Origin: Chryseolinea sp. H1M3-3
GTDB lineage: Bacteria; Bacteroidota; Bacteroidia; Cytophagales; Cyclobacteriaceae
Direction of reading: 5' to 3'
Assembly: GCF_029360725.1 (NCBI RefSeq)
Contig: NZ_JARKMY010000002.1
Location: 992,001 to 1,056,000, forward strand
DNA: 64,000 nucleotides
The number at the start of each line of letters is the position of its first letter. The stretch's first letter is position 1. Below, one piece after another: positions 26,653 to 35,008 of the stretch. Both the position numbers and the translations under genes were made by a program. The notes under the pieces were generated by a model, which ran no database searches, had not been told where the DNA came from, and saw nothing but the letters and a program-made list of their open reading frames with translations.

Positions 26653-27708
26653 ATGCTACAGACCATAACCTCTTTCTTTCACCAGTATAAACAATCAGAC
26701 ATCGATCCGTTTATTCGCCGCAGAGCAGGAGAACAGAAACTTGGTGAAGTTGTAGCCATTCCCGCCGAAGAGTCGTTGCCGGCATTTCTTGATAGAACGC
26801 CTGCATCATTCATCGTAATTGGAATTGCCGAAGACATTGGGGTCCTGGCTAATTGTGGAAACGGTGGAACAGCAACAGCGTGGCGTTCGTTTTTACTTTC
26901 GTTTTTAAATATTCAATCAAATAATTTTACGCGAGCTGAAACTATTGCTGTGATCGGACATCTCTCGTTCGATGAATTAAAACATAGAATAGAAAAACAG
27001 CCGATCTCTCCGGAAGCAAAAGTCAAGGAATATCGGGATGCAGTAAAAATTATAGACGCCGCCGTAGAGGAATTAGTCCGATTGATCGTTATGCATCGAA
27101 AAATCCCTATCGTGATAGGGGGAGGACATAACAACTGTTATCCGCTAATTAAAGGTACAGCCACCGCGTTGGTATCAACCGAACCTTTGTATTCACAAGG
27201 TATTAACTGTGTCAACCTGGACGCACATATGGATTATCGGGCTGTAGAAGGAAGACACAGTGGAAATGGATTCAGGTATGCAAAGCAGGAAGGCTTTTTG
27301 AAAAACTATTTTGTTTTGAGTCTTCATGAAAATTATACTTCTCAGCATATTTTAAACGAAGTAGCTGACATAAAAGACATGGCTTTCATAACCTATGAGG
27401 ATATTTTTATCCGGCAAAAAAAAACCTGGGCCGAAGTGTTGGAGGAGGCTGGAAAGTTTGTGACCAATGACTATTTCACCGGTATAGAATTGGATCTCGA
27501 CAGCCTTTCGTATTTCCCTTCAAGCGCTGTTACACCCTGCGGCGTGGAATCCCGGGAAGCTCTTCAATATATTGATTACATGGCCAGAAATTGCAAAGTG
27601 GCTTATCTGCATATATGCGAAGGAATAGCTTCTAATGACGGGGGCCTTACCGGAAAATTGATTGGCTATCTGGTAAGTCATTTCATCAAGGCGCTTTCAA
27701 CAAAGTAA
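26653..27708 (+). CDS. hutG: Formimidoylglutamase-like arginase/ureohydrolase family enzyme
   Basis: A 351-residue member of the arginase family. The metal-binding motifs are GGGHNN (near residue 157), NLDAHMDYR (near residue 193) and ELDLDSL (near residue 279), the usual Mn site with the Bacteroidota variant HNN in place of HND. The genomic position directly after hutU and hutI supports hydrolysis of N-formimino-glutamate to glutamate and formamide. The gap to hutI is 129 bases, so it may have an additional promoter. An arginase or agmatinase role is possible from sequence alone, but less likely in this context. Confidence 0.9.
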   Translation: MLQTITSFFHQYKQSDIDPFIRRRAGEQKLGEVVAIPAEESLPAFLDRTPASFIVIGIAEDIGVLANCGNGGTATAWRSFLLSFLNIQSNNFTRAETIAVIGHLSFDELKHRIEKQPISPEAKVKEYRDAVKIIDAAVEELVRLIVMHRKIPIVIGGGHNNCYPLIKGTATALVSTEPLYSQGINCVNLDAHMDYRAVEGRHSGNGFRYAKQEGFLKNYFVLSLHENYTSQHILNEVADIKDMAFITYEDIFIRQKKTWAEVLEEAGKFVTNDYFTGIELDLDSLSYFPSSAVTPCGVESREALQYIDYMARNCKVAYLHICEGIASNDGGLTGKLIGYLVSHFIKALSTK

Positions 27709-27899
27709 TTGCAGTTTCTTTACGTTCGCGACTGAGAATTCATAACACGCAACCGGTATGAGCTGATTTATTCACCAACATACCATGAGCGTCGCCAGCT
27801 GATTTAATTGCAACACACAGCATCTTTTTCCTGCAATTTTCATTTCATATTTGACGGAGCCTAATTGCGTCTCTGCTGTTTTAATTCTAATTTAATGGC

Positions 27900-29606
27900 A
27901 TGAACGTACACGGTGAGGCGAAAGCAAAAAATACCTTCGATGCCATTGTTATTGGCTCTGGTATTACAGGCGGTTGGGCAGCAAAAGAATTATGTGAACA
28001 CGGATTAAAAACACTCGTCATTGAACGAGGGCGTCCTGTAAAACATCTCAATGATTACCCTACGGCAACATTAGATCCATGGGACTTTAAACTCCGAGGT
28101 AGGCTTACTGCAAAGGAGCACCAGGACAATCCGATACTTAGCCGGTGTTATGCGTATGAAGATGCAACAAAACATTTTTTCGTAAAAGATACTGAACATC
28201 CGTATGTCCAGGAAAAACCTTTTGATTGGATTCGCGGCTATCAGGAAGGGGGTAAATCGTTGATATGGGCTCGTCAAACGCAGCGCTGGAGTCATTTTGA
28301 TTTCGAGGCTCCCGCGCGCGATGGCTTTGCAATACCGTGGCCAGTTACTTATAATGAATTGGCCCCTTGGTATTCGCACGTTGAAAAATTTATTGGTATC
28401 AGTGGGAATCGTGATGGGTTAGAAACCTTGCCAGATAGCGAATCACTTCCGCCGTGGGAAATGAACTGTGTTGAAAAGCATATTCAGGAAAAAATAAAAA
28501 CGCACTACCCCGACCGTTATCCGGTAATCGGAAGATGTGCTCACCTGACGGAACCTCAGGACATACATCTCCAGCAGGGAAGGGGAAAATGCCAGGCAAG
28601 ACATTTATGTTACCGCGGCTGTCCTTACGGCGGATATTTTAGCAGCAACTCATCCACTTTGCCCTGGGCAGCAAAGACTGGCAACCTAACGATCCGTACA
28701 GACGCCGTTGTTCATTCCATCATTTATGATGAAAAGAAAGGAAAGGCAACAGGTGTCCGGATCATCGACGCAAACTCAAAAGAAGAAGTAGAATTTTATG
28801 CCAAAATAATATTTGTAAATGCGGCATGTCTTAACAGTAACCTCATTCTATTAAATTCGATCTCCTCGCGTTTCCCAAATGGATTTGGTAATGACAATGG
28901 TTTGTTAGGCAAGTATGTTGCTTTTCATAATTACCGCGGAAATGTATATGGCGAATTCGAGGGTTATGAAGATCAATACTATAGTGGGCGACGACCAACC
29001 GCCATCATGATGCCTTCATTTAGGAATGTTCATAAACAGGAAACTGATTTTTTACGGGGCTACATGGTGTTTTATACTGCAGCACGACAAGGTTGGAGTA
29101 GAAATGAAAAAAGTATCGGCGCAGAACTGAAAGACAGCGTTACGAAACCGGGAGCGTGGCAAATCTTTATGATGATGCAAGGTGAAACAATACCTAAAGC
29201 ATCAAATCATGTTTACCTAAGCGTAGATAAAAAAGATACTTGGGGTATTCCGCTGCTCACTACGGCTATTGATTATGACGACAATGATGTTAAATCTCTT
29301 CAGGATTTTCATCAACAGGGAAAGGAAATGCTTGAAAAAGCCGGGTGCAAAAATATAGTCATCCACGACACAGGCCAGGCACCTGGACTTGATATTCACG
29401 AAATGGGCGGCGTACGAATGGGTAACGATCCGAAGACTTCCTTGTTGAATAAATGGAATCAGTTTCATAATTGTAAAAATGTTTTTGTCACGGATGGCGC
29501 AGCCATGGTTTCAACGGGAACGCAAAATCCATCGCTTACTTTTATGGCATTTACGGCACGTGCTGGCAACCATGCCGTCGATGAAATGAAGAAGGGTAAC
29601 CTTTAG
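27900..29606 (+). CDS. GMC-family FAD oxidoreductase
   Basis: A 568-residue flavoprotein. The N-terminal dinucleotide fold has IGSGITGGWAAKEL (residues 18-31) followed by LVIERG. A cysteine-rich segment GKCQARHLCYRGCPYGGYF occurs around residue 230. The C-terminal family signature includes DIHEMGGVRMG and TQNPSLTFMAFTARA, which provide the catalytic His and Asn. Bacteroidota homologues oxidise sugars or polyols (often at C3) and usually pair with a small gluconate-2-dehydrogenase subunit 3, but none is adjacent here and I see no signal peptide. The start at 27900 is ATG. It is monocistronic with gaps of 190 and 127 bases. Confidence 0.9.
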   Translation: MNVHGEAKAKNTFDAIVIGSGITGGWAAKELCEHGLKTLVIERGRPVKHLNDYPTATLDPWDFKLRGRLTAKEHQDNPILSRCYAYEDATKHFFVKDTEHPYVQEKPFDWIRGYQEGGKSLIWARQTQRWSHFDFEAPARDGFAIPWPVTYNELAPWYSHVEKFIGISGNRDGLETLPDSESLPPWEMNCVEKHIQEKIKTHYPDRYPVIGRCAHLTEPQDIHLQQGRGKCQARHLCYRGCPYGGYFSSNSSTLPWAAKTGNLTIRTDAVVHSIIYDEKKGKATGVRIIDANSKEEVEFYAKIIFVNAACLNSNLILLNSISSRFPNGFGNDNGLLGKYVAFHNYRGNVYGEFEGYEDQYYSGRRPTAIMMPSFRNVHKQETDFLRGYMVFYTAARQGWSRNEKSIGAELKDSVTKPGAWQIFMMMQGETIPKASNHVYLSVDKKDTWGIPLLTTAIDYDDNDVKSLQDFHQQGKEMLEKAGCKNIVIHDTGQAPGLDIHEMGGVRMGNDPKTSLLNKWNQFHNCKNVFVTDGAAMVSTGTQNPSLTFMAFTARAGNHAVDEMKKGNL

Positions 29607-29733
29607 GATACTGCCTTATTAGGGCACCTTGTTTTTAGTTTCCTAATGACGAAATAATTGTATATATTCTGCTGATTTTGGTACACTTTTCCATCTTGGT
29701 TTCGTTTAAAACTAATACGTTAAACTGCATAAC

Positions 29734-30093
29734 ATGAGGATTTCAACGAAAGAAATACCCCCGCCTACAAATGATCTTATCAAAATTTTGAAACAAGAGT
29801 TGCCGGCTGCTTATTCCTGTGAGCTTTATGGCCTGGGCAAGAACAAAAGTATTATCGTAAGCAAATCCAATTCCGTGGGAGCACAAATTTCGATTCATGA
29901 AAATGAAATAACAATTCAAGGAGCACCTCCGCCTCCCTTTGCCTATTTTATGCCTTTTATGGTCTGGACTGAATTGGCTATTCTGTTGCCGTTTTTTGTT
30001 GGGGTATCGACGGTGTCGAAACTTAAAGAACTTGAAAAGGAGATAGCTGTGTTCCTGAAAAACAAATACGGATTAGCCGCAAATAACAGATGA
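29734..30093 (+). CDS. Hypothetical membrane-anchored protein
   Basis: A 119-residue protein. Residues 1-65 look like a small alpha-beta domain (DLIKILKQELPAAYSCELYGLG, KSIIVSKSNSVGAQISIHENEITIQG). A hydrophobic membrane segment follows (about 70-93, FAYFMPFMVWTELAILLPFFV), then a charged helix to the end. I recognise no family. It is a single gene with ATG start. Confidence 0.6.
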   Translation: MRISTKEIPPPTNDLIKILKQELPAAYSCELYGLGKNKSIIVSKSNSVGAQISIHENEITIQGAPPPPFAYFMPFMVWTELAILLPFFVGVSTVSKLKELEKEIAVFLKNKYGLAANNR

Positions 30094-30253
30094 TATCTGT
30101 TGGTAGACGCTCAAAAAAATAATTCAGACCTTGCCGTTTGAAACTAATGCTATTTAGTGAAGTAATGACATTTATTGCTAGTGAACTTTGTCGGTGCATT
30201 ACTATGAAGACTGTCAATCTCAGTTTTTAGAACATCTTTTAAGATCGGAGCGG

Positions 30254-30730
30254 ATGCCATTTTATCAAATGATCAAAACCCAAAAATTGCCCGCTTCTGT
30301 GTCGGAGGTATGGGATTTTATTTCTTCGCCGGTTAACCTCAAGGAAATCACACCTGTCCATATGGGCTTCGAGGTAACCAACGGTATGGGTAGTGAAAAG
30401 ATGTATCCCGGAATGATCATTACCTATAAAGTGAGTCCGTTGTTGGGAATACGCTTAAACTGGATGACCGAGATTACCCATGTCAAGGATTTGGAATATT
30501 TTGTTGATGAGCAACGCATTGGGCCATACGCCATGTGGCATCATCAGCACAAAATAGAACCTATTGCAAAAGGTACACTGATGACGGATATCGTGACGTA
30601 TCAGCCACCATTCGGATTTTTTGGCGCAATAGCAAATACACTTATCATAAAAGGGCAGCTGCAAAATATTTTTGAATACAGAACGATCGCGTTGGAAAAA
30701 AGATTTGGGAGATATAGCGAAGGTCCCTAA
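30254..30730 (+). CDS. SRPBCC-family ligand-binding protein
   Basis: From the ATG at 30254 the product has 158 residues. An in-frame TTG further upstream at 30188 is unlikely. It starts MPFYQMIKTQKLPASVSEVWDFISSP, the characteristic first strand and helix of SRPBCC (START-like) proteins, and continues with the strands MIITYKVSPLLGIRLNWMTEIT and MTDIVTYQPPFGFFG. Proteins with this GPYAMWHHQHKIEP pattern form a cell-division-inhibitor/cyclase-like SRPBCC subgroup in many genomes. The ligand is unknown. It converges on the hemerythrin gene. Confidence 0.85.
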   Translation: MPFYQMIKTQKLPASVSEVWDFISSPVNLKEITPVHMGFEVTNGMGSEKMYPGMIITYKVSPLLGIRLNWMTEITHVKDLEYFVDEQRIGPYAMWHHQHKIEPIAKGTLMTDIVTYQPPFGFFGAIANTLIIKGQLQNIFEYRTIALEKRFGRYSEGP

Positions 30731-30761
30731 GGCATGCCTTTTTATTCAATATAGTAAAATT

Positions 30762-31220
30762 CTATTTCCAAAATTCATCCTGCCAGTTTTCGCCAGCAGC
30801 AGGCTCGTTGTGGTGTTTTTCAATTTCAGCAAGTTGCTCCGGCGTAGCCACCTCCTGAATTTCATTAAACAACTGCCGTTCCTCAAAACGGATATGTTTT
30901 TCTAGTTCTTCTTCGATTAAGCCAAGGGCCACTGCATCTTCCGTTTCGGATTCGAATAAACGCTTGAGTCTTCTGTGTTCCGCGAGGGCCTTTTTTACTA
31001 ACTCATGGTTATTGCCCAGCACTGGAAACACGTGATGCTCTTCGATTGCAAAATGAGGTGTCAGGTGAGTTTCCCAAAACCAATCGGCGTAATTTCTGAT
31101 CCGATCGGGTTGAATTTTTCGTTTAAAGCCTTCTCTGATTTTCCAGCAAAACAAAAGCCCATGGTGGTGATCTCTGCTGACTGGCTTTAAAGAGTCATGA
31201 CGCTTAATTGGTTTGTGCAT
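30762..31220 (-). CDS. Hemerythrin HHE-domain protein
   Basis: A 152-residue four-helix protein with histidine and glutamate positions of a di-iron site: RDHHHGL (near residue 17), HLTPHFAIEEHHVFP (near residue 51), a histidine in LAEHRRLKRLF and HIRFEERQLF (near residue 108). Such proteins bind oxygen, nitric oxide or iron and help in iron-sulfur repair or nitrosative stress. It lies next to a cupin gene on the same strand with 50 bases between, so they may form a two-gene stress operon. The C-terminal tail is short and acidic. Confidence 0.9.
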   Translation of the reverse strand: MHKPIKRHDSLKPVSRDHHHGLLFCWKIREGFKRKIQPDRIRNYADWFWETHLTPHFAIEEHHVFPVLGNNHELVKKALAEHRRLKRLFESETEDAVALGLIEEELEKHIRFEERQLFNEIQEVATPEQLAEIEKHHNEPAAGENWQDEFWK

Positions 31221-31270
31221 GATGGTTTCGTTAAACGTATAAAGACAATGATGTAGCGAGAATTGTTAAG

Positions 31271-31597
31271 TTAACTTTTTATCATGATCAGCATCATTTT
31301 AAATTTCTCAGTCGCTTTCAGTGCGTGTGGAATATTTGATGGTAAGATGATACACTGGCCAGCTTCAAGGTGGTTAGCATTTCCGCCAATAATGATTTCG
31401 GCTTTGCCATCTAAAATCTGAGCGATTGCTTCATGAGGTGAACTATGTTCAGACAATCCTTCTCCTTTGTCAAACGCAAACAAAGTAATGTTGCCAGTTG
31501 GTTTTTTAACGATGGTTTTGCTTACAACCGCGTTATCAGCGTATTTGATGCTTTCGGTTGGTACAAATGCCGCAGAAGTTTTACTCTCAATATTCAT
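31271..31597 (-). CDS. Small cupin-domain protein
   Basis: A 108-residue single-domain cupin. The motif EGLSEHSSPHEAIAQILDGKAEIIIGG provides the first cupin box (His, His, Glu) and GQCIILPSNIPHALKATEKF the second box with its histidine. Small cupins of this type often bind a metal ion. No enzymatic role can be assigned. The gene is transcribed first in a probable pair with the hemerythrin gene. Confidence 0.88.
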   Translation of the reverse strand: MNIESKTSAAFVPTESIKYADNAVVSKTIVKKPTGNITLFAFDKGEGLSEHSSPHEAIAQILDGKAEIIIGGNANHLEAGQCIILPSNIPHALKATEKFKMMLIMIKS

Positions 31598-31811
31598 GAT
31601 GTAATTGTTAATGATTTTTTAATAACACACTGCACATGCGTACTTATGCGCAGCTTATAATTTGCGTAGACTTAATTTCGACAATATATTCGTCACGCTT
31701 TAGTAATTTGGTGCAAGGTCTGATGTTTGAGTCACCTTAAATATGATATTAGTCAGTTAATTCACTGATTCAAGCCAGTAGTTATTTGGTACTTAACTTA
31801 GAAGACTATTT

Positions 31812-32849
31812 ATGAATAAGATATTTATTTTTTTTGTACACTACTTCCTCGTTGTAAGCATGCATTGTAATGCACAACATTTCAGTTCCGGCGACGTGTA
31901 TCTCACCAACTATACAATGATGAAGGGACAATCTGTAATAGGCTTTGTTAAATGGAGATCCGGAGAGATCGTGTCTGTAAAGATTGAAGGAGAAGATAAG
32001 GGAGGCTTTAGAATTGATAAGTCGTATCGGCTGTCGGTTAACAGCAGCAAACTGAAAGACAAGAAGCAATGGTATGAAATTACACTAAAAGTAAGTGGTT
32101 CTTTAGGTGTGGTTTCAAAACAATTCAGAATAATGAATGATAATTTTATTAGGAACAAGGTGATTGCCCACCGTGGTGCATGGAAGAATACAGGAGCGCC
32201 CGAGAATTCAATAGCGGCTTTGAATCATGCTGTCAGGCTTGGTTGTGAAGGAAGTGAATTTGACGTGCGAATGTCTGCAGATTCCCTTCCCGTCATCAAC
32301 CATGACCCTTCTGTTCAAGGTGTATCTATCGCAAAAACAAGTGCTGAAGAATTGTTGAAGTTGAAACTTGCCAATGGCGAACCTTTACCAACGCTGGAGG
32401 ATTATTTGAAAGCCGGGATGATGCAAAGTAAAACAAAGCTCATTCTTGAAATAAAACCTTCTGAGCTTGGTAAAGAAAACTCCATTGCCGCCACACGTAA
32501 AATTGTGGCGTTGGTTGAAAAGCTTAAGGCGCAGGCATGGGTCGATTACATCAGTTTCGATTACGATGTATGCAAGGAAGTAATGAAGCTTGCACCTTAT
32601 GCAAAGGTGGCTTATTTGAATGGCGATAAAACCCCGGCCGAACTTGCGTCGGATAATTTCTTTGGCCTCGATTATCACTACAATGTTCTTCAAAAGAACC
32701 CATCCTGGGTGCAGGATGCCAAAAGCAATAAACTAACTATCAACGTCTGGACGGTCAACGAGAAAGCAATGATGGAAGAACTTCTTGAAAAAAATGTAGA
32801 CTTCATCACAACGAATGAGCCGGAGTTACTGCTATCCATCGTGAAATAA
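31812..32849 (+). CDS. Glycerophosphodiester phosphodiesterase family protein, exported
   Basis: A 345-residue protein with a signal peptide (cleavage near MHCNAQ, residue 21), an N-terminal beta domain of about 95 residues, and a GDPD TIM barrel from about residue 115. Catalytic and metal residues are present: H120-R121 (IAHRGAW), E131-N132 (PENS), E149 and D151 (EFDVRM), and H164 (INHDPS). The enzyme would hydrolyse deacylated phospholipids (glycerophosphodiesters) to glycerol-3-phosphate and an alcohol. That could include glycerophosphoinositol, but nothing specific shows this. It converges on the azurin-tailed dehydrogenase gene. Confidence 0.92.
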   Translation: MNKIFIFFVHYFLVVSMHCNAQHFSSGDVYLTNYTMMKGQSVIGFVKWRSGEIVSVKIEGEDKGGFRIDKSYRLSVNSSKLKDKKQWYEITLKVSGSLGVVSKQFRIMNDNFIRNKVIAHRGAWKNTGAPENSIAALNHAVRLGCEGSEFDVRMSADSLPVINHDPSVQGVSIAKTSAEELLKLKLANGEPLPTLEDYLKAGMMQSKTKLILEIKPSELGKENSIAATRKIVALVEKLKAQAWVDYISFDYDVCKEVMKLAPYAKVAYLNGDKTPAELASDNFFGLDYHYNVLQKNPSWVQDAKSNKLTINVWTVNEKAMMEELLEKNVDFITTNEPELLLSIVK

Positions 32850-32933
32850 ATTTCAAGAAAGAAAATATTTCAAACGATACGATGGGTAAAATCAAGTCAA
32901 GATGACCTCATTATACCAACCGTTATGCATTCT

Positions 32934-34991
32934 TTACTTTACCACCTTCATTATCCCCTGCATGGAATAAAAATGACCTGGAATGGTGCATACATAGGTA
33001 TAGTCGCCGGGTTTATCAGGAGCAATGAAGTAAATGCTTTCACTGCTATGTGGTTCAAGAAGATTGGTGTGGTGCAATACTTTCGGCGTTTCAGGTATGT
33101 AATTTTTCTCCTGGCCTTCCAAACCTAATTTCATGGCCGTTTCTCCAACCTGAATGGCGCTTCCTGGAATTACAACCACCAGGTTGTGAAGCATGTCGTC
33201 ATTGTTGGTGAATGTAATTTGCACCTTGCTTCCAGCCTTGACCTGGAATTGTTCGGGGGTGAATTTGAGTCCAGGCTTAGTTCCGACGTTGATCGTATAA
33301 TCAGGAGCACCCCAGGAAGCCGGTTTTTTGGTAACACGTTTCGCCAACGACTTGGCTGCTGTCGGCGTGGTTGATTTCGACGTTGTCGGCTTCTTGGCTG
33401 AAGAGGTCATCGCCGCATGATCATGTTTGGGTGTAAAGGTTATGTTTAACTTATCTCCGTCGGGAATTGCGTTCAACGTGTAGTATCCTGTCGCGTGTAG
33501 AAGCGTTTTTCCATTAGCCGTCTTTACACCATCTGCTGTAATCTCGTGGATGTATCCCAAGCGTAAGCTATCAACAACAAGACGGGCTTTTAATCCATCT
33601 TCCGAAACCACAACACCACGGATAGGGCACGCCTTGGAATTGATCACAGGGCTACCATAGGAAGCGTGGTACTTATAGTTAAAGCCAGTCACCTTATAGG
33701 ATTGAGGATCGCTGGCAAGTGTTTTGTCTACGGGCATGGTGTATTCAATTTCAAAGCCATCAGGCATCGCCCGTACTGTTTTCATTTCAAATGGCAACTT
33801 TCCCGTCCAGGCTAAACGTTGTAAGCTGTACAGTTGCTGTCCGGTTGAAGACCAGCCTCGACTTGTCATCCCGACAAAGAGAGAGCCGTCATTGCCCCAC
33901 GCCAACCTCAATATACCCGAAGAAAACCCTTCGCGGAATCCAAAGACTGCACCTTGATATTGACCTTTTACTTTTTCAAGAGCTACACGCATGATTTTGC
34001 TTTGTCCCTGATCTCCTACAAGCAACTGATTCTCAAATGGACCGAATCTTCCCATTGTACTGTCAAATACAAATCCTGACGTAGAGATCCCGAAAATGCC
34101 ATGGGGCAGCCAAACCGCAGGGGGTTTTATGCCTTTAACTTCTTTCGAGATATCAAACAACGGTCTGCCTGTACTTGGAACATCTTGCGGTTTTAATTTT
34201 ACAGGAGAACCCGGAAGACTTGACCATTTAAGACTTTCTGCATTTCCAGCAAAGTCCCCTTTTTCTAAATGCGTCATTCTGCCTGAGCCTACCCAATCAC
34301 CCTGATTTTCTGTGTAAAAAATATCGCCTACTGCATTAAACCCGTATCCGGCTGGTGATCGTAAGCCCGCTGCTACCGGCGTCATTTGTCCGTCGGGCGT
34401 AATTTCCAACAGCCATCCTCGCCATGGAACAAGACTAACACCATGTCCCAGGGAGTTACTCCAGCCCAAGTTTAATGTTACTAACATATTTCCATTCGGT
34501 AGGAACAATGGACCATAAGAGTATTCATGGTAGTTTCCCGACAATGGCCATGTATAAATTTTGTCGTACGAGTCTGCGATGCCGTCTTTATCGGTGTCGC
34601 GCAAGCGGGTTAACTCAGCGCGTTGCGTCACATAGATATCACCATCTTTCACAGCAAGTCCAAGCGGTTCATGCAAGCCGTGCGCGAAACGCTTAAAGAT
34701 GGGTCTTTCAAAGCCCTTGACATAGGGATTTGAAATGATCCATACTTCGCCTCTCCTTGTGCAGACAGCTATCCCACCGTCTGGCAATGTAGCAAGGCCA
34801 CCCACTTCAAGTATAATGTGTTCAGGTACGGGTAATGAGAACAAACGATAGTAGTCCTCCTCTTTTTCAATGGCCGTGGGTTTCTTGTTTTGATCTTCTT
34901 GCGCGACGGCCAAAGCAAAAGAAATTATAATCAGGAGCGCGGCTATGGTGAGACTGCGTTTTCCTTGGTGAAATGGTGTATTGACTTTCAT
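32934..34991 (-). CDS. PQQ/sorbosone dehydrogenase-like propeller with C-terminal azurin-type copper domain
   Basis: From the ATG at 34991 the protein has 685 residues; an in-frame TTG at 35015 is open but would delay the signal sequence. After the signal peptide (to about residue 31), a six-bladed propeller of the glucose/sorbosone dehydrogenase type (residues about 45-390) includes GGLATLPDGGIAVCTRRGEVWII and EPLGLAVKDGDIYVTQRAE. The C-terminal 125 residues form a cupredoxin with the copper ligands His in DMLHNLVVV, C668 and H673 (YVCTIPGH) and M677. This is a dehydrogenase-like domain with a built-in electron acceptor. It lies 17 bases after the DUF1080 gene, as one operon. Confidence 0.88.
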   Translation of the reverse strand: MKVNTPFHQGKRSLTIAALLIIISFALAVAQEDQNKKPTAIEKEEDYYRLFSLPVPEHIILEVGGLATLPDGGIAVCTRRGEVWIISNPYVKGFERPIFKRFAHGLHEPLGLAVKDGDIYVTQRAELTRLRDTDKDGIADSYDKIYTWPLSGNYHEYSYGPLFLPNGNMLVTLNLGWSNSLGHGVSLVPWRGWLLEITPDGQMTPVAAGLRSPAGYGFNAVGDIFYTENQGDWVGSGRMTHLEKGDFAGNAESLKWSSLPGSPVKLKPQDVPSTGRPLFDISKEVKGIKPPAVWLPHGIFGISTSGFVFDSTMGRFGPFENQLLVGDQGQSKIMRVALEKVKGQYQGAVFGFREGFSSGILRLAWGNDGSLFVGMTSRGWSSTGQQLYSLQRLAWTGKLPFEMKTVRAMPDGFEIEYTMPVDKTLASDPQSYKVTGFNYKYHASYGSPVINSKACPIRGVVVSEDGLKARLVVDSLRLGYIHEITADGVKTANGKTLLHATGYYTLNAIPDGDKLNITFTPKHDHAAMTSSAKKPTTSKSTTPTAAKSLAKRVTKKPASWGAPDYTINVGTKPGLKFTPEQFQVKAGSKVQITFTNNDDMLHNLVVVIPGSAIQVGETAMKLGLEGQEKNYIPETPKVLHHTNLLEPHSSESIYFIAPDKPGDYTYVCTIPGHFYSMQGIMKVVK

Positions 34992-35008
34992 GTTAGTACG
35001 ATCGCTTG

